The position numbers and the translations under genes are program-made. A stretch of 64,000 nt of DNA from Bacteroidales bacterium. GTDB lineage: Bacteria; Bacteroidota; Bacteroidia; Bacteroidales; UBA10428. The DNA lies in NCBI GenBank assembly GCA_016934395.1, contig JAFGSZ010000090.1, positions 1 to 64,000 of the forward strand, in the 5' to 3' direction. The stretch's first letter is position 1. The number at the start of each line of letters is the position of its first letter. The notes under the pieces were generated by a model. It made no database searches, was not told where the DNA came from, and worked only from the letters and a program-made list of their open reading frames with translations. Shown here piece by piece: positions 1 to 10,154 of this stretch.

Positions 1-281
1 CAATTTAATTAAAAAAGTTGAAAAATAACAGGAAACATTTCAGCTTTATGTTTAATTAAACCGGTCGGCTAAAAACCCTCCCGGTTGTTGAACCAGCTTT
101 GCTGTAAGAACATGTAAAAATGGAATTAATTTACTAATTCTATTTGAAGGGTAGTTTGGTGTTTGATTTGTAGCACTATACGGAAATTTATATAATTTGG
201 ATTCAGAATCCGATAAAAAATTCTTTAATTTTAAAAAGTAGACAAATGCCGGAGTCTGATAGGGAAAAAAATTGGTAAAGA

Positions 282-328
282 ATTTAGGATTTAGGATTTA
301 GGATTTAGGATTTAGAATTTAGAATTTA
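282..328. repeat. Heptamer tandem repeat ATTTAGG
   Basis: Four perfect copies of ATTTAGG (282-309) are followed by two copies of the variant ATTTAGA (310-323) and a partial copy. It lies in non-coding DNA. Short telomere-like repeats of this kind occur between genes in many Bacteroidota; no function can be read from the sequence. Confidence 0.85.
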
Positions 329-387
329 TTTTATGGTATAATAGGACCCTGCTGATATTCTGGTATTATATTAGAGAATATAATAAA

Positions 388-426
388 AAAATACTGCCTG
401 ATCTGTTAAGAATCAGGCAGGTATTT
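388..426 (-). terminator. Hairpin with T-run on the minus strand
   Basis: CTGCCTGAT at 394-402 pairs perfectly with ATCAGGCAG at 412-420, with a 9-base loop; AT pairs extend the stem. Read on the minus strand the stem is followed by a run of T (complement of 384-391), which is the form of a rho-independent terminator. No minus-strand gene is visible just upstream of it (to its right), so either it ends an antisense or small transcript, or it serves imperfectly as a plus-strand terminator for a gene left of the window. Confidence 0.4.
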
Positions 427-673
427 AAGCCGCTATAATATTTACGGGAACACTTACCAGAAGGCTTATACCGTTCTAAAGCTATATTGCATACGCACAG
501 CTTGTTTTCGGTTTTTTAAATCCAAATAAGTATTCGGACAAAAATATATATTACGGAACCTATTTAAACCATACATTTTCTAAAAATTATTTTGCTATTG
601 TAAAATATTAATATATATTCGTAGTAAATTATAACGAAAACATAATATACAAAGATATAGAAATTTTTGAATT

Positions 674-1360
674 ATGTCAAATAAATATGATAATATTCGG
701 CAACTAATTTTTTATTGGCAGGAATATGAATCAGAGAATGAATCTACTGATTATAAGAAATTTGCACAATGGTTATTGCAAAACTCAGGCGTACAAAAAG
801 ATTCGAATTTGCCTGAATTGACTGACGATAAATCGAATCATCCTGAAACATTAACCTTTCTGCAGGGAATGGATTTAAAACAAAGAATTTCTATCCTGTT
901 AATTCGGATATCACGATTTTATGATTCGTACACTAAAAAATTCTTTTATGGATTACCTATTAATACTCAAATGGAGTTTCAGTTTTTGCTCTCTATAAAT
1001 AAAATAAAATCACCTACAAAATCAGATATTGTTAATATGCATCTGGTGGAATATACCACCGGAATAGATATTATTAAAAGATTGATAAAACTGGATCTTG
1101 TGGAGGAATCAAAAGACATTGCCGATAAAAGAAGTAAGCAGCTGAAAATTACCTCCGAAGGAAAAAAGACGCTGATTGAAGCGCTTATTCGTGTGAAAAA
1201 AATTAACGATTTGTTATTTATTAATATGAATGAAAACAAGCAGGATATATTATTGCATATGTTAATGGGTATTAATAAATTTCACACTAAAGTATTTTTA
1301 GAAAATTCAAATAAAACATATATTGAATTGCTTGAGTTGGTTGAATCCTTAAATGATTAA
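674..1360 (+). CDS. MarR-family winged-helix regulator
   Basis: The product is a predicted cytoplasmic DNA-binding regulator of 228 residues. The middle and C-terminal part (about residues 75-215) has the MarR layout: a helical dimerisation segment, a helix-turn-helix (around KSDIVNMHLVEYTTG) and a wing with the family's DxR signature (ADKRSKQLKITSEGKK). The first 70 residues are charged and extra compared with a typical 140-150-residue MarR protein. The ATG start follows an A-rich stretch, usual for this phylum. It lies 24 bases before the large GAF/PPDK gene on the same strand, so the two are probably co-transcribed and it may regulate its own operon. Its ligand is unknown. Confidence 0.8.
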   Translation: MSNKYDNIRQLIFYWQEYESENESTDYKKFAQWLLQNSGVQKDSNLPELTDDKSNHPETLTFLQGMDLKQRISILLIRISRFYDSYTKKFFYGLPINTQMEFQFLLSINKIKSPTKSDIVNMHLVEYTTGIDIIKRLIKLDLVEESKDIADKRSKQLKITSEGKKTLIEALIRVKKINDLLFINMNENKQDILLHMLMGINKFHTKVFLENSNKTYIELLELVESLND

Positions 1361-1384
1361 AAATGAATTTGTTTTTATTTGTAA

Positions 1385-4300
1385 ATGTTTCAAAAAAGTA
1401 AATTGGATGCAAAAAAAGTAAGTTCCATAAAAAGTATGCATAAATCCGCAAAATATGAACCTTCCGCGTCTTCCGGATATAATTCGAAAGAATTCCGAAA
1501 ATTATCCATAGTGAACAGGGTGATTGAAATTCTTAACGATACACTTTCAATGGATGATGCCATTCAGCAAATTTGTTATATTCTTCCGAATGCGTATTCA
1601 TATCCGGAATACGTACATATCCGAATTGAATTTAATTCAAAAAGCTTTATCAGCGAAAATTTTCAGGAGTCGTCCTGGATCGAAAGACAGACTTTTGAAT
1701 ATCCCGGCAAGGAAGAAGGGGCAATTGAAATTATTTACTCACAAAAATTCATTGAACTGGATGAGAAAGAGTTTTTAGTAAAAGATCCCTGTTTTTTAAA
1801 AAACATTGCCTCATTAATTACCGGAGCGTTATCGAGAAATCAGTTACTTAAGCTGCAATATGACAATGTGGAGCGGGTTAAAGAGCTCACAGGCATACAC
1901 AGAACAACCCAGATTTTTAAAAAGGGCGCTACGCTCGAAGAAGCTCTTCAGGAGATTTGTTCTTTTTTACCGGAAGCATGGCAGTATCCGCAATATACTG
2001 CGGCGCGTATTATTTTTGATGATAAGGTTTTTAACAGCCGGAAATTCAGGGATACACCCTGGGTGCAAAGACAAAATTTTGAAACATCAGATAATAAAGA
2101 AGGCACTATAGAAATTTATTACCTTAAAGAATTTCCTGAAGCAGACGAGGGGCCTTTTCTAAAAGAAGAACGTAACCTGTTAGACAACCTGTCTGCATTA
2201 ATTTCGGGAATGGCATCAAAGAAAGCCTTGCAGCAGCTGTTAATCCAGAATACTGAAAGGCTGAAAGAGCTTCGCGGAATTAATCAGACTTCGGCCATAC
2301 TAAAACAGACAAGGTCTATGGAGGAATCGCTTCAGGTAATATGTTCAATTTTACCCGAAGCATGGCAATATCCAGAACATACTGTTGCCCGTATTAAATA
2401 TGAGGATAAAATATTTGAAAGCTCAGATTTTAAGGAAACACCCTGGGTGCAAAAACAAGAGTTTGAAGCTCCGGGGAATAAAAAAGGCACTATTGAGATT
2501 TATTACCTTACAGAATTTCCTGACGAAGACGAGGGGCCGTTTTTAGCGGAAGAACGTAACCTTCTGATTAATTTATCTAATTTAATTGCAGGCTCGGCAA
2601 CAAAAGAAGTACTAAACAGGTTAACCGCTGAAAACAGGGAAAGACTCAAAGAGCTAAAAGCAATAAATCAAACATCACAAATAATAGCTAAAGGCTTTTC
2701 ACTGGAAGATACCCTGCAGAAAATTTGTTATATTCTTCCTAAATCCTGGCAATATCCGAGATATACAGCAGTTAGGATAGAATATGAAGATAATATATAT
2801 ACCAGCAAAAACTTTGAAGAATCATACTGGTGTCAGAAAGAAAACTTTGTTACTATTGATAATAATAAAGGATCCATTGAAGTTTTTTATCTTAAAGAAT
2901 TTCCAACCCTTTATGAAGGTCCTTTTTTAAAAGAAGAGCGACAGTTGCTTATTAACATCAGTAAATTAATTAGCGGATATATTAACAATTTTAAAGGAAG
3001 AAAAATTTACCACAGCAGCCTTGTATCCAGCAATATTCAATATAAATCAGAAGAGTTTAGAAATTCACTGGTCAGAAATAAACAACCCCTTCAGCTTTTC
3101 TTTAACAAACAACTTATCGATAAGTACATCTACCTGGATATGATGAAGTACAAAATTAAAGATATTTTGTTTGTGGCTACTTTGTACGATGCTTTTATCC
3201 TTGAAAATGAAGACAGTTTTTTTGAACAGTTTATGGGGGAAATATATCAGTATAGTCTGTTTTCATTACCCAGGATTACCGGTGTTACCAGTCCTGAAGA
3301 GGCAATGGAATTACTGGAAACAAGTCATTTTGACTTGGTGATTTTAATGGTGGGTCTGGATGCTGAAAGTCCTGTTGAACTGAGTAAAAAAATGAAAAGC
3401 AAACAGCCGGACCTGACCATATATTTATTATTAAACCAAAAAAGCAATATTAAATACTTTGAAGAACTTGTTCCCTCACTAAAATCGGTAGATAACCTTT
3501 TTGTGTGGAATGGCGATTCCCAGGTATTTTTCGCCATTGTAAAATCCATTGAAGACAGGGTAAATGTGGAAAACGATACCAAAATTGGTTTGGTACGGAT
3601 TATTCTGCTTATAGAAGATTCATCACAATATTATTCCAAGTACCTTCCAATATTATATTCTATATTATTTGACCAGGTGCAACAATCATTAGCTGAGGTT
3701 GAAAAAAATGAACTGGACAAGATTTGTAAAATGCGTTCAAGGGCTAAAATTATTCATGCCCGCAATTATGAAGATGCTATTTATATCTATAATAAATACA
3801 AAGACTTTTTGTTATGTGTAATCTCCGATGTTGAATTTGAACGCGATGGGAAAACAGATAAAACAGCAGGAATTAAATTTATAAAATATGTAAAATCGCA
3901 CCTGAAAAATCTGCCCATTGTCCTTCAGTCTTCCGAACCGGCAAATGAGGAGGTGGCCGGAAAATTAGGGGTTGCTTTTATTAATAAATACTCTGAAAGT
4001 CTTTTAAGCGACCTTAAGAAGTTCCTGACCCTGAATTTACGTTTCGGACATTTTATTTTCCGCGACAAGGATGGAAATCCTATTGCTGTGGCCAAAACAC
4101 TCCGGGAATTTGAAACGCTGTTTAATGAAATACCCGAAGAATCGCTGTATGTTCATGGAATAGATAACCAGTTTTCATTATGGCTTATGGCCAGAGGTGA
4201 AATTCAACTGGCCAAGTCACTGAATCCGGTACATATTAGCGATTTTGAAAATTTGGCTGAATTCAGAAAGTTTTTTCTGTATACATTAAAAAGGTATAGA

Positions 4301-6049
4301 GAAGAAAAAAAGAGGGGTAAAATACTGAGTTTTGAAGAAACAGCCATTCTGGATGAAAAAAATATTGTGAGTTTTTCAAGCGGATCACTGGGGGGAAAGG
4401 GCAGGGGACTGGCTTTTATTAATACCCTAATCTATAATCTGGACTTTTCTGCGTTGGCGCAGAAAATAAATATACGAACACCCATTACTGTTATTATCGG
4501 GACCGACGAGTATGAATATTTTATGGAAAAAAACAGGCTTTATGATAAATTATTCAACCAGGAACTCCCGTATTATAAAATAAGACTGCTATTTATGGAG
4601 GGGCATCTTTCCCCAACATTAAAAGAAAAGCTTAAAGCTTTTATCGAACAGGTAAACAAACCTATCGCAGTGAGGTCATCAAGCTTATTCGAAGATTCGC
4701 TCACTCAGCCGTTTGCCGGTGTTTTTGATACCTATATTGTTCCGAATAGCAGTTCACGGAAAAAAGTTACACTAAACCGGTTAGTTACTGCAATAAAACT
4801 TGTATTTGCTTCTGTGTTCTCAGACAAGGCCAGATCTTATTTTAAGGCTATTCATCATAAAATTGAAGAAGAAAGGATGGGAGTGATTCTTCAGGAACTC
4901 GTAGGAAACCAGTTTGATAATTATTATTATCCCCATATCAGCGGTATTGCGCAATCATTTAATTATTATCCGATGGCGCATATGAAACCCGAAGAAGGAT
5001 TTGCTGTAGGCGCTATAGGCCTGGGAACTTATGTGGTTGGCGGAAGGAAATCATTCCGGTTTTCACCCAGGTATCCCAAAACCGATATGTATACAACGAA
5101 AGACCTGCTGAACAGCACTCAGGTAGCATTTTATGCCCTTGATATTTCAAAGAAAAAAATCGACTTTACAAAAGACGGAGAATTGGCATCGCTTGCTTTA
5201 TTAGATATAAGTGAGGCAGAAAAACACGGTACAATTAAACATTGTGTATCTGTTTACAATCCGGACAATGATCGCATTGAACCGGGTTTATCTCCAAAAG
5301 GTCCACGGATCGTAAATTTTGCCGATATTCTGAAATTTAATTATATCCCGTTATCAGAAACTATCGATACAATGCTAAATACTGCAAAGGAAGCCCTGGG
5401 ATCACCCATTGAAATTGAATATGCAGTAGACCTGAATAAAGGTGAAAACGATCTTCCAACCTTTTATCTTTTACAAATCAAACCCCTGGTAGGAAACCAG
5501 TTGAGCACATATGTGGATATAGGAGAAATTGACAAATCCAAAACAATTTTATATACCAGGTCAAGTTTGGGGAACGGAAGACTTGACTATATCCGGGATG
5601 TGATTTTTGTGAATGTTTCAGGTTTTAATAAACTAAAAACGCTGGACATGGTAAATGAAATTGCTATGCTGAATAAGACATTACAGCAACAGAACCGTGA
5701 ATATGTGCTGATTGGTCCGGGCAGATGGGGTACGCGTGACCGGTTTCTGGGAATACCTGTGGATTGGTCTCAGATTTCCAATGCCAAAGTTATTGTTGAA
5801 GTCAGCTTATCAAATTTCCCGTTGGACACCTCCTTAGGCTCCCACTTTTTTTATAATGTTACTTCAATGAACATCGGTTATTTTTCGGTACAGGACTCTT
5901 CTAAAACTGACTTTATAAAATGGAATATTCTGAATAAACAAAAGGTTATACATTCAACTCAGTATTTTACACATGTACGATTTAGAAAACCAGTTGAGAT
6001 ATTAATGAATGGTAAACAACGTACATCAGCTATTATCTGTAAAGACTAA
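1385..6049 (+). CDS. Four-GAF / two-receiver / PPDK ATP-binding signalling protein
   Basis: This 1554-residue soluble protein has no signal peptide. Residues about 40-535 are four tandem repeats of about 129 residues, each with matching blocks (ILPEAWQYP, then TPWVQ, GTIEIYYL, EGPFLKEERNLL); this resembles the GAF-like input domain of sensor kinases. A degenerate receiver follows (about 590-725, acceptor Asp replaced in LVILMVGLD). A second receiver (about 735-870) keeps the acidic pair (IEDS), acceptor Asp (ISDVEF, about 814) and Lys (INKYS). The rest is a pyruvate phosphate dikinase N-terminal ATP-grasp module: GSLGGKGRGLAF near 997, AVRSSSLFEDS near 1092, LLQIKPLV near 1362. I see no phosphohistidine swivel motif and no PEP-binding TIM barrel, so it is unlikely to be a PEP synthase. 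Shorter receiver-PPDK_N proteins exist in Bacteroidota with no settled function. It sits in an operon with a MarR-like and a LuxR-type regulator. Confidence 0.75.
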   Translation: MFQKSKLDAKKVSSIKSMHKSAKYEPSASSGYNSKEFRKLSIVNRVIEILNDTLSMDDAIQQICYILPNAYSYPEYVHIRIEFNSKSFISENFQESSWIERQTFEYPGKEEGAIEIIYSQKFIELDEKEFLVKDPCFLKNIASLITGALSRNQLLKLQYDNVERVKELTGIHRTTQIFKKGATLEEALQEICSFLPEAWQYPQYTAARIIFDDKVFNSRKFRDTPWVQRQNFETSDNKEGTIEIYYLKEFPEADEGPFLKEERNLLDNLSALISGMASKKALQQLLIQNTERLKELRGINQTSAILKQTRSMEESLQVICSILPEAWQYPEHTVARIKYEDKIFESSDFKETPWVQKQEFEAPGNKKGTIEIYYLTEFPDEDEGPFLAEERNLLINLSNLIAGSATKEVLNRLTAENRERLKELKAINQTSQIIAKGFSLEDTLQKICYILPKSWQYPRYTAVRIEYEDNIYTSKNFEESYWCQKENFVTIDNNKGSIEVFYLKEFPTLYEGPFLKEERQLLINISKLISGYINNFKGRKIYHSSLVSSNIQYKSEEFRNSLVRNKQPLQLFFNKQLIDKYIYLDMMKYKIKDILFVATLYDAFILENEDSFFEQFMGEIYQYSLFSLPRITGVTSPEEAMELLETSHFDLVILMVGLDAESPVELSKKMKSKQPDLTIYLLLNQKSNIKYFEELVPSLKSVDNLFVWNGDSQVFFAIVKSIEDRVNVENDTKIGLVRIILLIEDSSQYYSKYLPILYSILFDQVQQSLAEVEKNELDKICKMRSRAKIIHARNYEDAIYIYNKYKDFLLCVISDVEFERDGKTDKTAGIKFIKYVKSHLKNLPIVLQSSEPANEEVAGKLGVAFINKYSESLLSDLKKFLTLNLRFGHFIFRDKDGNPIAVAKTLREFETLFNEIPEESLYVHGIDNQFSLWLMARGEIQLAKSLNPVHISDFENLAEFRKFFLYTLKRYREEKKRGKILSFEETAILDEKNIVSFSSGSLGGKGRGLAFINTLIYNLDFSALAQKINIRTPITVIIGTDEYEYFMEKNRLYDKLFNQELPYYKIRLLFMEGHLSPTLKEKLKAFIEQVNKPIAVRSSSLFEDSLTQPFAGVFDTYIVPNSSSRKKVTLNRLVTAIKLVFASVFSDKARSYFKAIHHKIEEERMGVILQELVGNQFDNYYYPHISGIAQSFNYYPMAHMKPEEGFAVGAIGLGTYVVGGRKSFRFSPRYPKTDMYTTKDLLNSTQVAFYALDISKKKIDFTKDGELASLALLDISEAEKHGTIKHCVSVYNPDNDRIEPGLSPKGPRIVNFADILKFNYIPLSETIDTMLNTAKEALGSPIEIEYAVDLNKGENDLPTFYLLQIKPLVGNQLSTYVDIGEIDKSKTILYTRSSLGNGRLDYIRDVIFVNVSGFNKLKTLDMVNEIAMLNKTLQQQNREYVLIGPGRWGTRDRFLGIPVDWSQISNAKVIVEVSLSNFPLDTSLGSHFFYNVTSMNIGYFSVQDSSKTDFIKWNILNKQKVIHSTQYFTHVRFRKPVEILMNGKQRTSAIICKD

Positions 6050-6054
6050 TTTAC

Positions 6055-6714
6055 ATGAATAAAATTTTTGTAGGTATTTTCGATGAGCATAAAATAACTC
6101 TTGAGGGTCTTCGATCTCTTCTTAAAGATGTTGATGACATTAATGTAGTACTTTCCAGTAGCGATAAAATCAATTTTCTGGAGAAATTACGCACAGCAAG
6201 TATCCATATTATTATTATCGGCATACATTCATCAGATGAAATACAATTAAGGCTAATCGAACAACTTAAAGTCCGGTACCCTAAAGTGAAAATTCTGATA
6301 TTATCCACTCAAAAGCATGAAGAAATAGTTTTTAAAACAATTAAAGCCGGAGCAAAGGGTTTTCTTTCGCAGGATACAGGCAAAAATGATTTGGTGGAGG
6401 CTATTTATACTTTACGCAACGGGCATGATTATTTCAGCAATTCAATAACCAGTCTGCTGTTAAACCAGTATATTCATAAAATAAAAACCGACGAAAAAAG
6501 AAATGTTACGGATATTAATATGTTGAGTTTACGGGAGGTTGAAATTCTGAAACTTTGGGGCGATGGCCTGACAAATAAAGAAATTGCAGAAAAATTATTT
6601 ATAAGTATCCGTACCGTGGAATCTCATAAAAATCATATTATGCAAAAGTTAAATATGAAAACCACGGTGGATGTAATAAAATTTGCCATAAAGAATAACC
6701 TGATTGAAATTTAG
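6055..6714 (+). CDS. LuxR/NarL-type regulator with degenerate receiver
   Basis: The product has 219 residues with the NarL/FixJ layout: receiver-like domain (1-125) and a C-terminal LuxR HTH (about 155-215) with the motifs LSLREVEILKLWGDGLTNKEIA and RTVESHKNHIMQKL. The receiver keeps an acidic pair (FDEH) but the phospho-acceptor position reads Gly (IIIIGIHSS where active members have a D), and the conserved Lys after the fifth strand is Gln (GAKGFLSQD). Aspartate phosphorylation is therefore unlikely. It starts 5 bases after the GAF/PPDK gene, so the two are translationally close and probably partners. DNA binding may be controlled by protein contact or ligand instead. Confidence 0.85.
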   Translation: MNKIFVGIFDEHKITLEGLRSLLKDVDDINVVLSSSDKINFLEKLRTASIHIIIIGIHSSDEIQLRLIEQLKVRYPKVKILILSTQKHEEIVFKTIKAGAKGFLSQDTGKNDLVEAIYTLRNGHDYFSNSITSLLLNQYIHKIKTDEKRNVTDINMLSLREVEILKLWGDGLTNKEIAEKLFISIRTVESHKNHIMQKLNMKTTVDVIKFAIKNNLIEI

Positions 6715-6759
6715 ATTTATGAATACCTAAAAAACATGATGAATTGAGCCAAACTATTT

Positions 6760-6825
6760 AAAGTGCCTAAAGTGAACTAAAGTGCCTAAAGTGTCTAAAG
6801 TGAACTAAAGTGCCTAAAGTGAACC
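6760..6825. repeat. Seven tandem 9-10-base units (AAAGTGNNCT)
   Basis: The units read AAAGTGCCT, AAAGTGAACT, AAAGTGCCT, AAAGTGTCT, AAAGTGAACT, AAAGTGCCT, AAAGTGAACC. They lie in the 306-base gap (6715-7020) between the LuxR-type gene and the interrupted outer-membrane gene; I see nothing else in that gap. Similar AAAGTG repeats are common between genes in Bacteroidota. They do not form a hairpin. Confidence 0.85.
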
Positions 6826-7020
6826 AGAGTACTTTAAGTTTTAGCTTTTAATTAATTTCTTTTTAAAAATTTTACCGCACTCCAAACTCTGGGCGCTCCT
6901 TACTTTATAAATGAAAGTGACAGTCTGAAAATAAGGATCTACTATAAATACCAAAATGTAGGGATTGTTTTAATATGTTAGGCTCGTTTTCTTTGATCCT
7001 GTATTTAACAGGAAAAAAAG

Positions 7021-7824
7021 ATGAAAAAAGTAATTTATTGTTTCGTAATATTTTTTTTTGCACATGTCCGAGTATCAGGACAAATTCAGGGAATATCCGC
7101 TTCAAAACTAACCACTATAAATTCAATTCCCGTTCCGAAAGGAATGCTTGAGTTTGAACCTGCATTTTCATATGTCTGGTCAGACAAATACTGGAATTCT
7201 GAACGGGAGAAAGTCCCATCCTTCGAGAATGGTGATAGTATTAAAAAAACCTCCGAACTTGGTTTCAGGATATCCTATGGTCTGTCAAAAATTCTGGAAG
7301 CCGGGGTGTACCTTCCGGCCGATCTTTCCGCGCTTTCTATTGGAACAAAAATACATGTTTATTCAACTGAAAAACTGGGTTTGGCATTTTTGTCCGGAGG
7401 CTGAATAAAAACAGGAAATTCCACCATATCTATAAGAGGGCATGACATTGATAATCTGAATCAATTTTTTACCGGGTTTGTCATAAGTATTAATCCTGGA
7501 GAAAATTTTTCTGTTGATATCGATAATCAGATTGGTAAATATTTCGGATCGGGTAATCTGGGACATAACTACGATTATTTTGTAAATGCCGATATAGGGT
7601 ATTTTTTCCTGCCCGGAATACAGGGTATAATCGGATTTAATTATGCCATAAATAAATTCGAAAATAAGATTCTTAACCATGAACACCTGTTGCTGAATCT
7701 GGGTGTAACAATTGAGCGTGCCGAAAACTTTATTCTTGTGCTGAATACCCCTGTATGTCTGCTTGGAAAAAACAGCGATTGTTTTCGTGGCATAGGCCTT
7801 GCCGTTACCATGTTATTAGATTAG
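7021..7824 (+). pseudogene. Outer-membrane transporter-like protein, broken by in-frame TGA
   Basis: The ATG at 7021 starts a signal peptide (MKKVIYCFVIFFFAHVRVSG) and about 127 residues of beta-rich sequence ending LGLAFLSGG. A TGA at 7402-7404 stops this frame, but the same frame then stays open for 139 more codons to TAG at 7822-7824. That second part has alternating barrel-like strands (DYFVNADIGYFFLPG, HLLLNLGVTIERAENF, FRGIGLAVTML). The joined product would be 267 codons, a normal size for small outer-membrane barrel proteins of the phenol-degradation MetA / transporter type. A TGG (Trp) to TGA change is the simplest explanation. It may be a recent pseudogene or a sequencing error. The family call is by shape only. 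Confidence 0.7.
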
Positions 7825-7873
7825 TGAATATATTTTGTTGCCTTCAATTTTCCTTTTTTACCTGCCGGCATAA

Positions 7874-9442
<1,569 letters not shown>

Positions 9443-10154
9443 ACCCTGAAATTTGAAATTTTAATAATATTTATAAAAAATAATAAATTATTTGTCCTGA
9501 AGGGCATGGTCATGGAGGATATCTACAAAACAGCAGCATGTTTTTAGTTCACCTTTGCAGGGCACATGTCGGTTGACAAATTAAGGAGATAAAGGGGGAG
9601 CACCAAAAAGCGCCATTTAACCGATCCGCCAAACCGACTCCCCCTTCTCTTCTGATTTAAAGGTTAAAAAAACCTGAATAGTATGGTCTAAAAATAAATA
9701 TTTTAATTCTCACTAGAAACAAAATATTTCTATAAAAGTTTAAAACACCCTTAATTAATCCATCATCAGTCTGGTTAATTCAAATCAGACAATCTTAAGT
9801 GTTGTGATTTCCTTCCGCTTCCCCTTTCGTGTAATATTTTCGAATTACCACGTAATATTTTTATTCTGAAACCTTTGCTGTTGGCTTTTTACTCTTTTAT
9901 TTATGGTCGGTATTATTTTAAAAAGAGGGCATTCAGGTAGATAAAATAAATAAAAAACGGTATCTTTTATTATTATTGTAGAATTATTCGGGATTGTATA
10001 AATTCAGGCTCATAAATGATAAGATATGTAAGGTGATTGACATATTTGTATTATCTTGAAGTTTCTGTAATCCTTAAGGTTTTTATATATTCACATCTCG
10101 AAATTCCGGGTAATTAAATATGGAATTAATTTTAAAGATTAGTAATTTGCTGCA
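9443..10154. other. 712-base non-coding region with structured segment
   Basis: I find no credible gene here. The first 200 bases contain several inverted repeats including a GC-rich one at 9592-9646 (listed separately). The last 200 bases are AT-rich and should hold the promoter of the CE2/AGE/GH105/GH5 operon; CATATTTG at about 10042 is one mismatch from the Bacteroidota -7 element TAnnTTTG. Confidence 0.6.
9592..9646. other. GC-rich inverted repeat, possible structured RNA
   Basis: AAGGGGGAG at 9592-9600 pairs perfectly with CTCCCCCTT at 9638-9646 around a 37-base loop. It lies 150 bases past the end of gdhA and 500 bases before the CE2 gene. There is no T-run after it, so it is not a standard terminator. 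Short inverted repeats upstream (CATGT at about 9538 with ACATG at about 9564) suggest that a longer structured transcript covering about 9500-9650 is possible. Confidence 0.4.

Larger units (their letters stand above)
1..673. other. Non-coding region upstream of the MarR-like gene
   Basis: I see no credible gene in this stretch. It is AT-rich and holds a heptamer repeat at about 282-328 and a GC-containing hairpin at 394-420, both listed separately. The last 130 bases before the MarR-like gene are very AT-rich and should contain its promoter, but I could not place a convincing Bacteroidota -33/-7 pair (TTTG and TAnnTTTG). Confidence 0.6.

Noticed and set aside
1385-6049. Calling the large protein a PEP synthase or pyruvate phosphate dikinase.
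   Set aside because: Only the ATP-grasp part is present. The phosphohistidine swivel and PEP-binding barrel motifs are not visible.
282-6825. CRISPR array from the repeats at 282 and 6760.
   Set aside because: The units are 7-10 bases, directly abutting, without spacers; no cas genes are present.
7402-7404. Selenocysteine at the in-frame TGA of the outer-membrane gene.
   Set aside because: There is no SECIS-like hairpin just after the TGA, the family is not redox-active, and no selenium genes are in the window.
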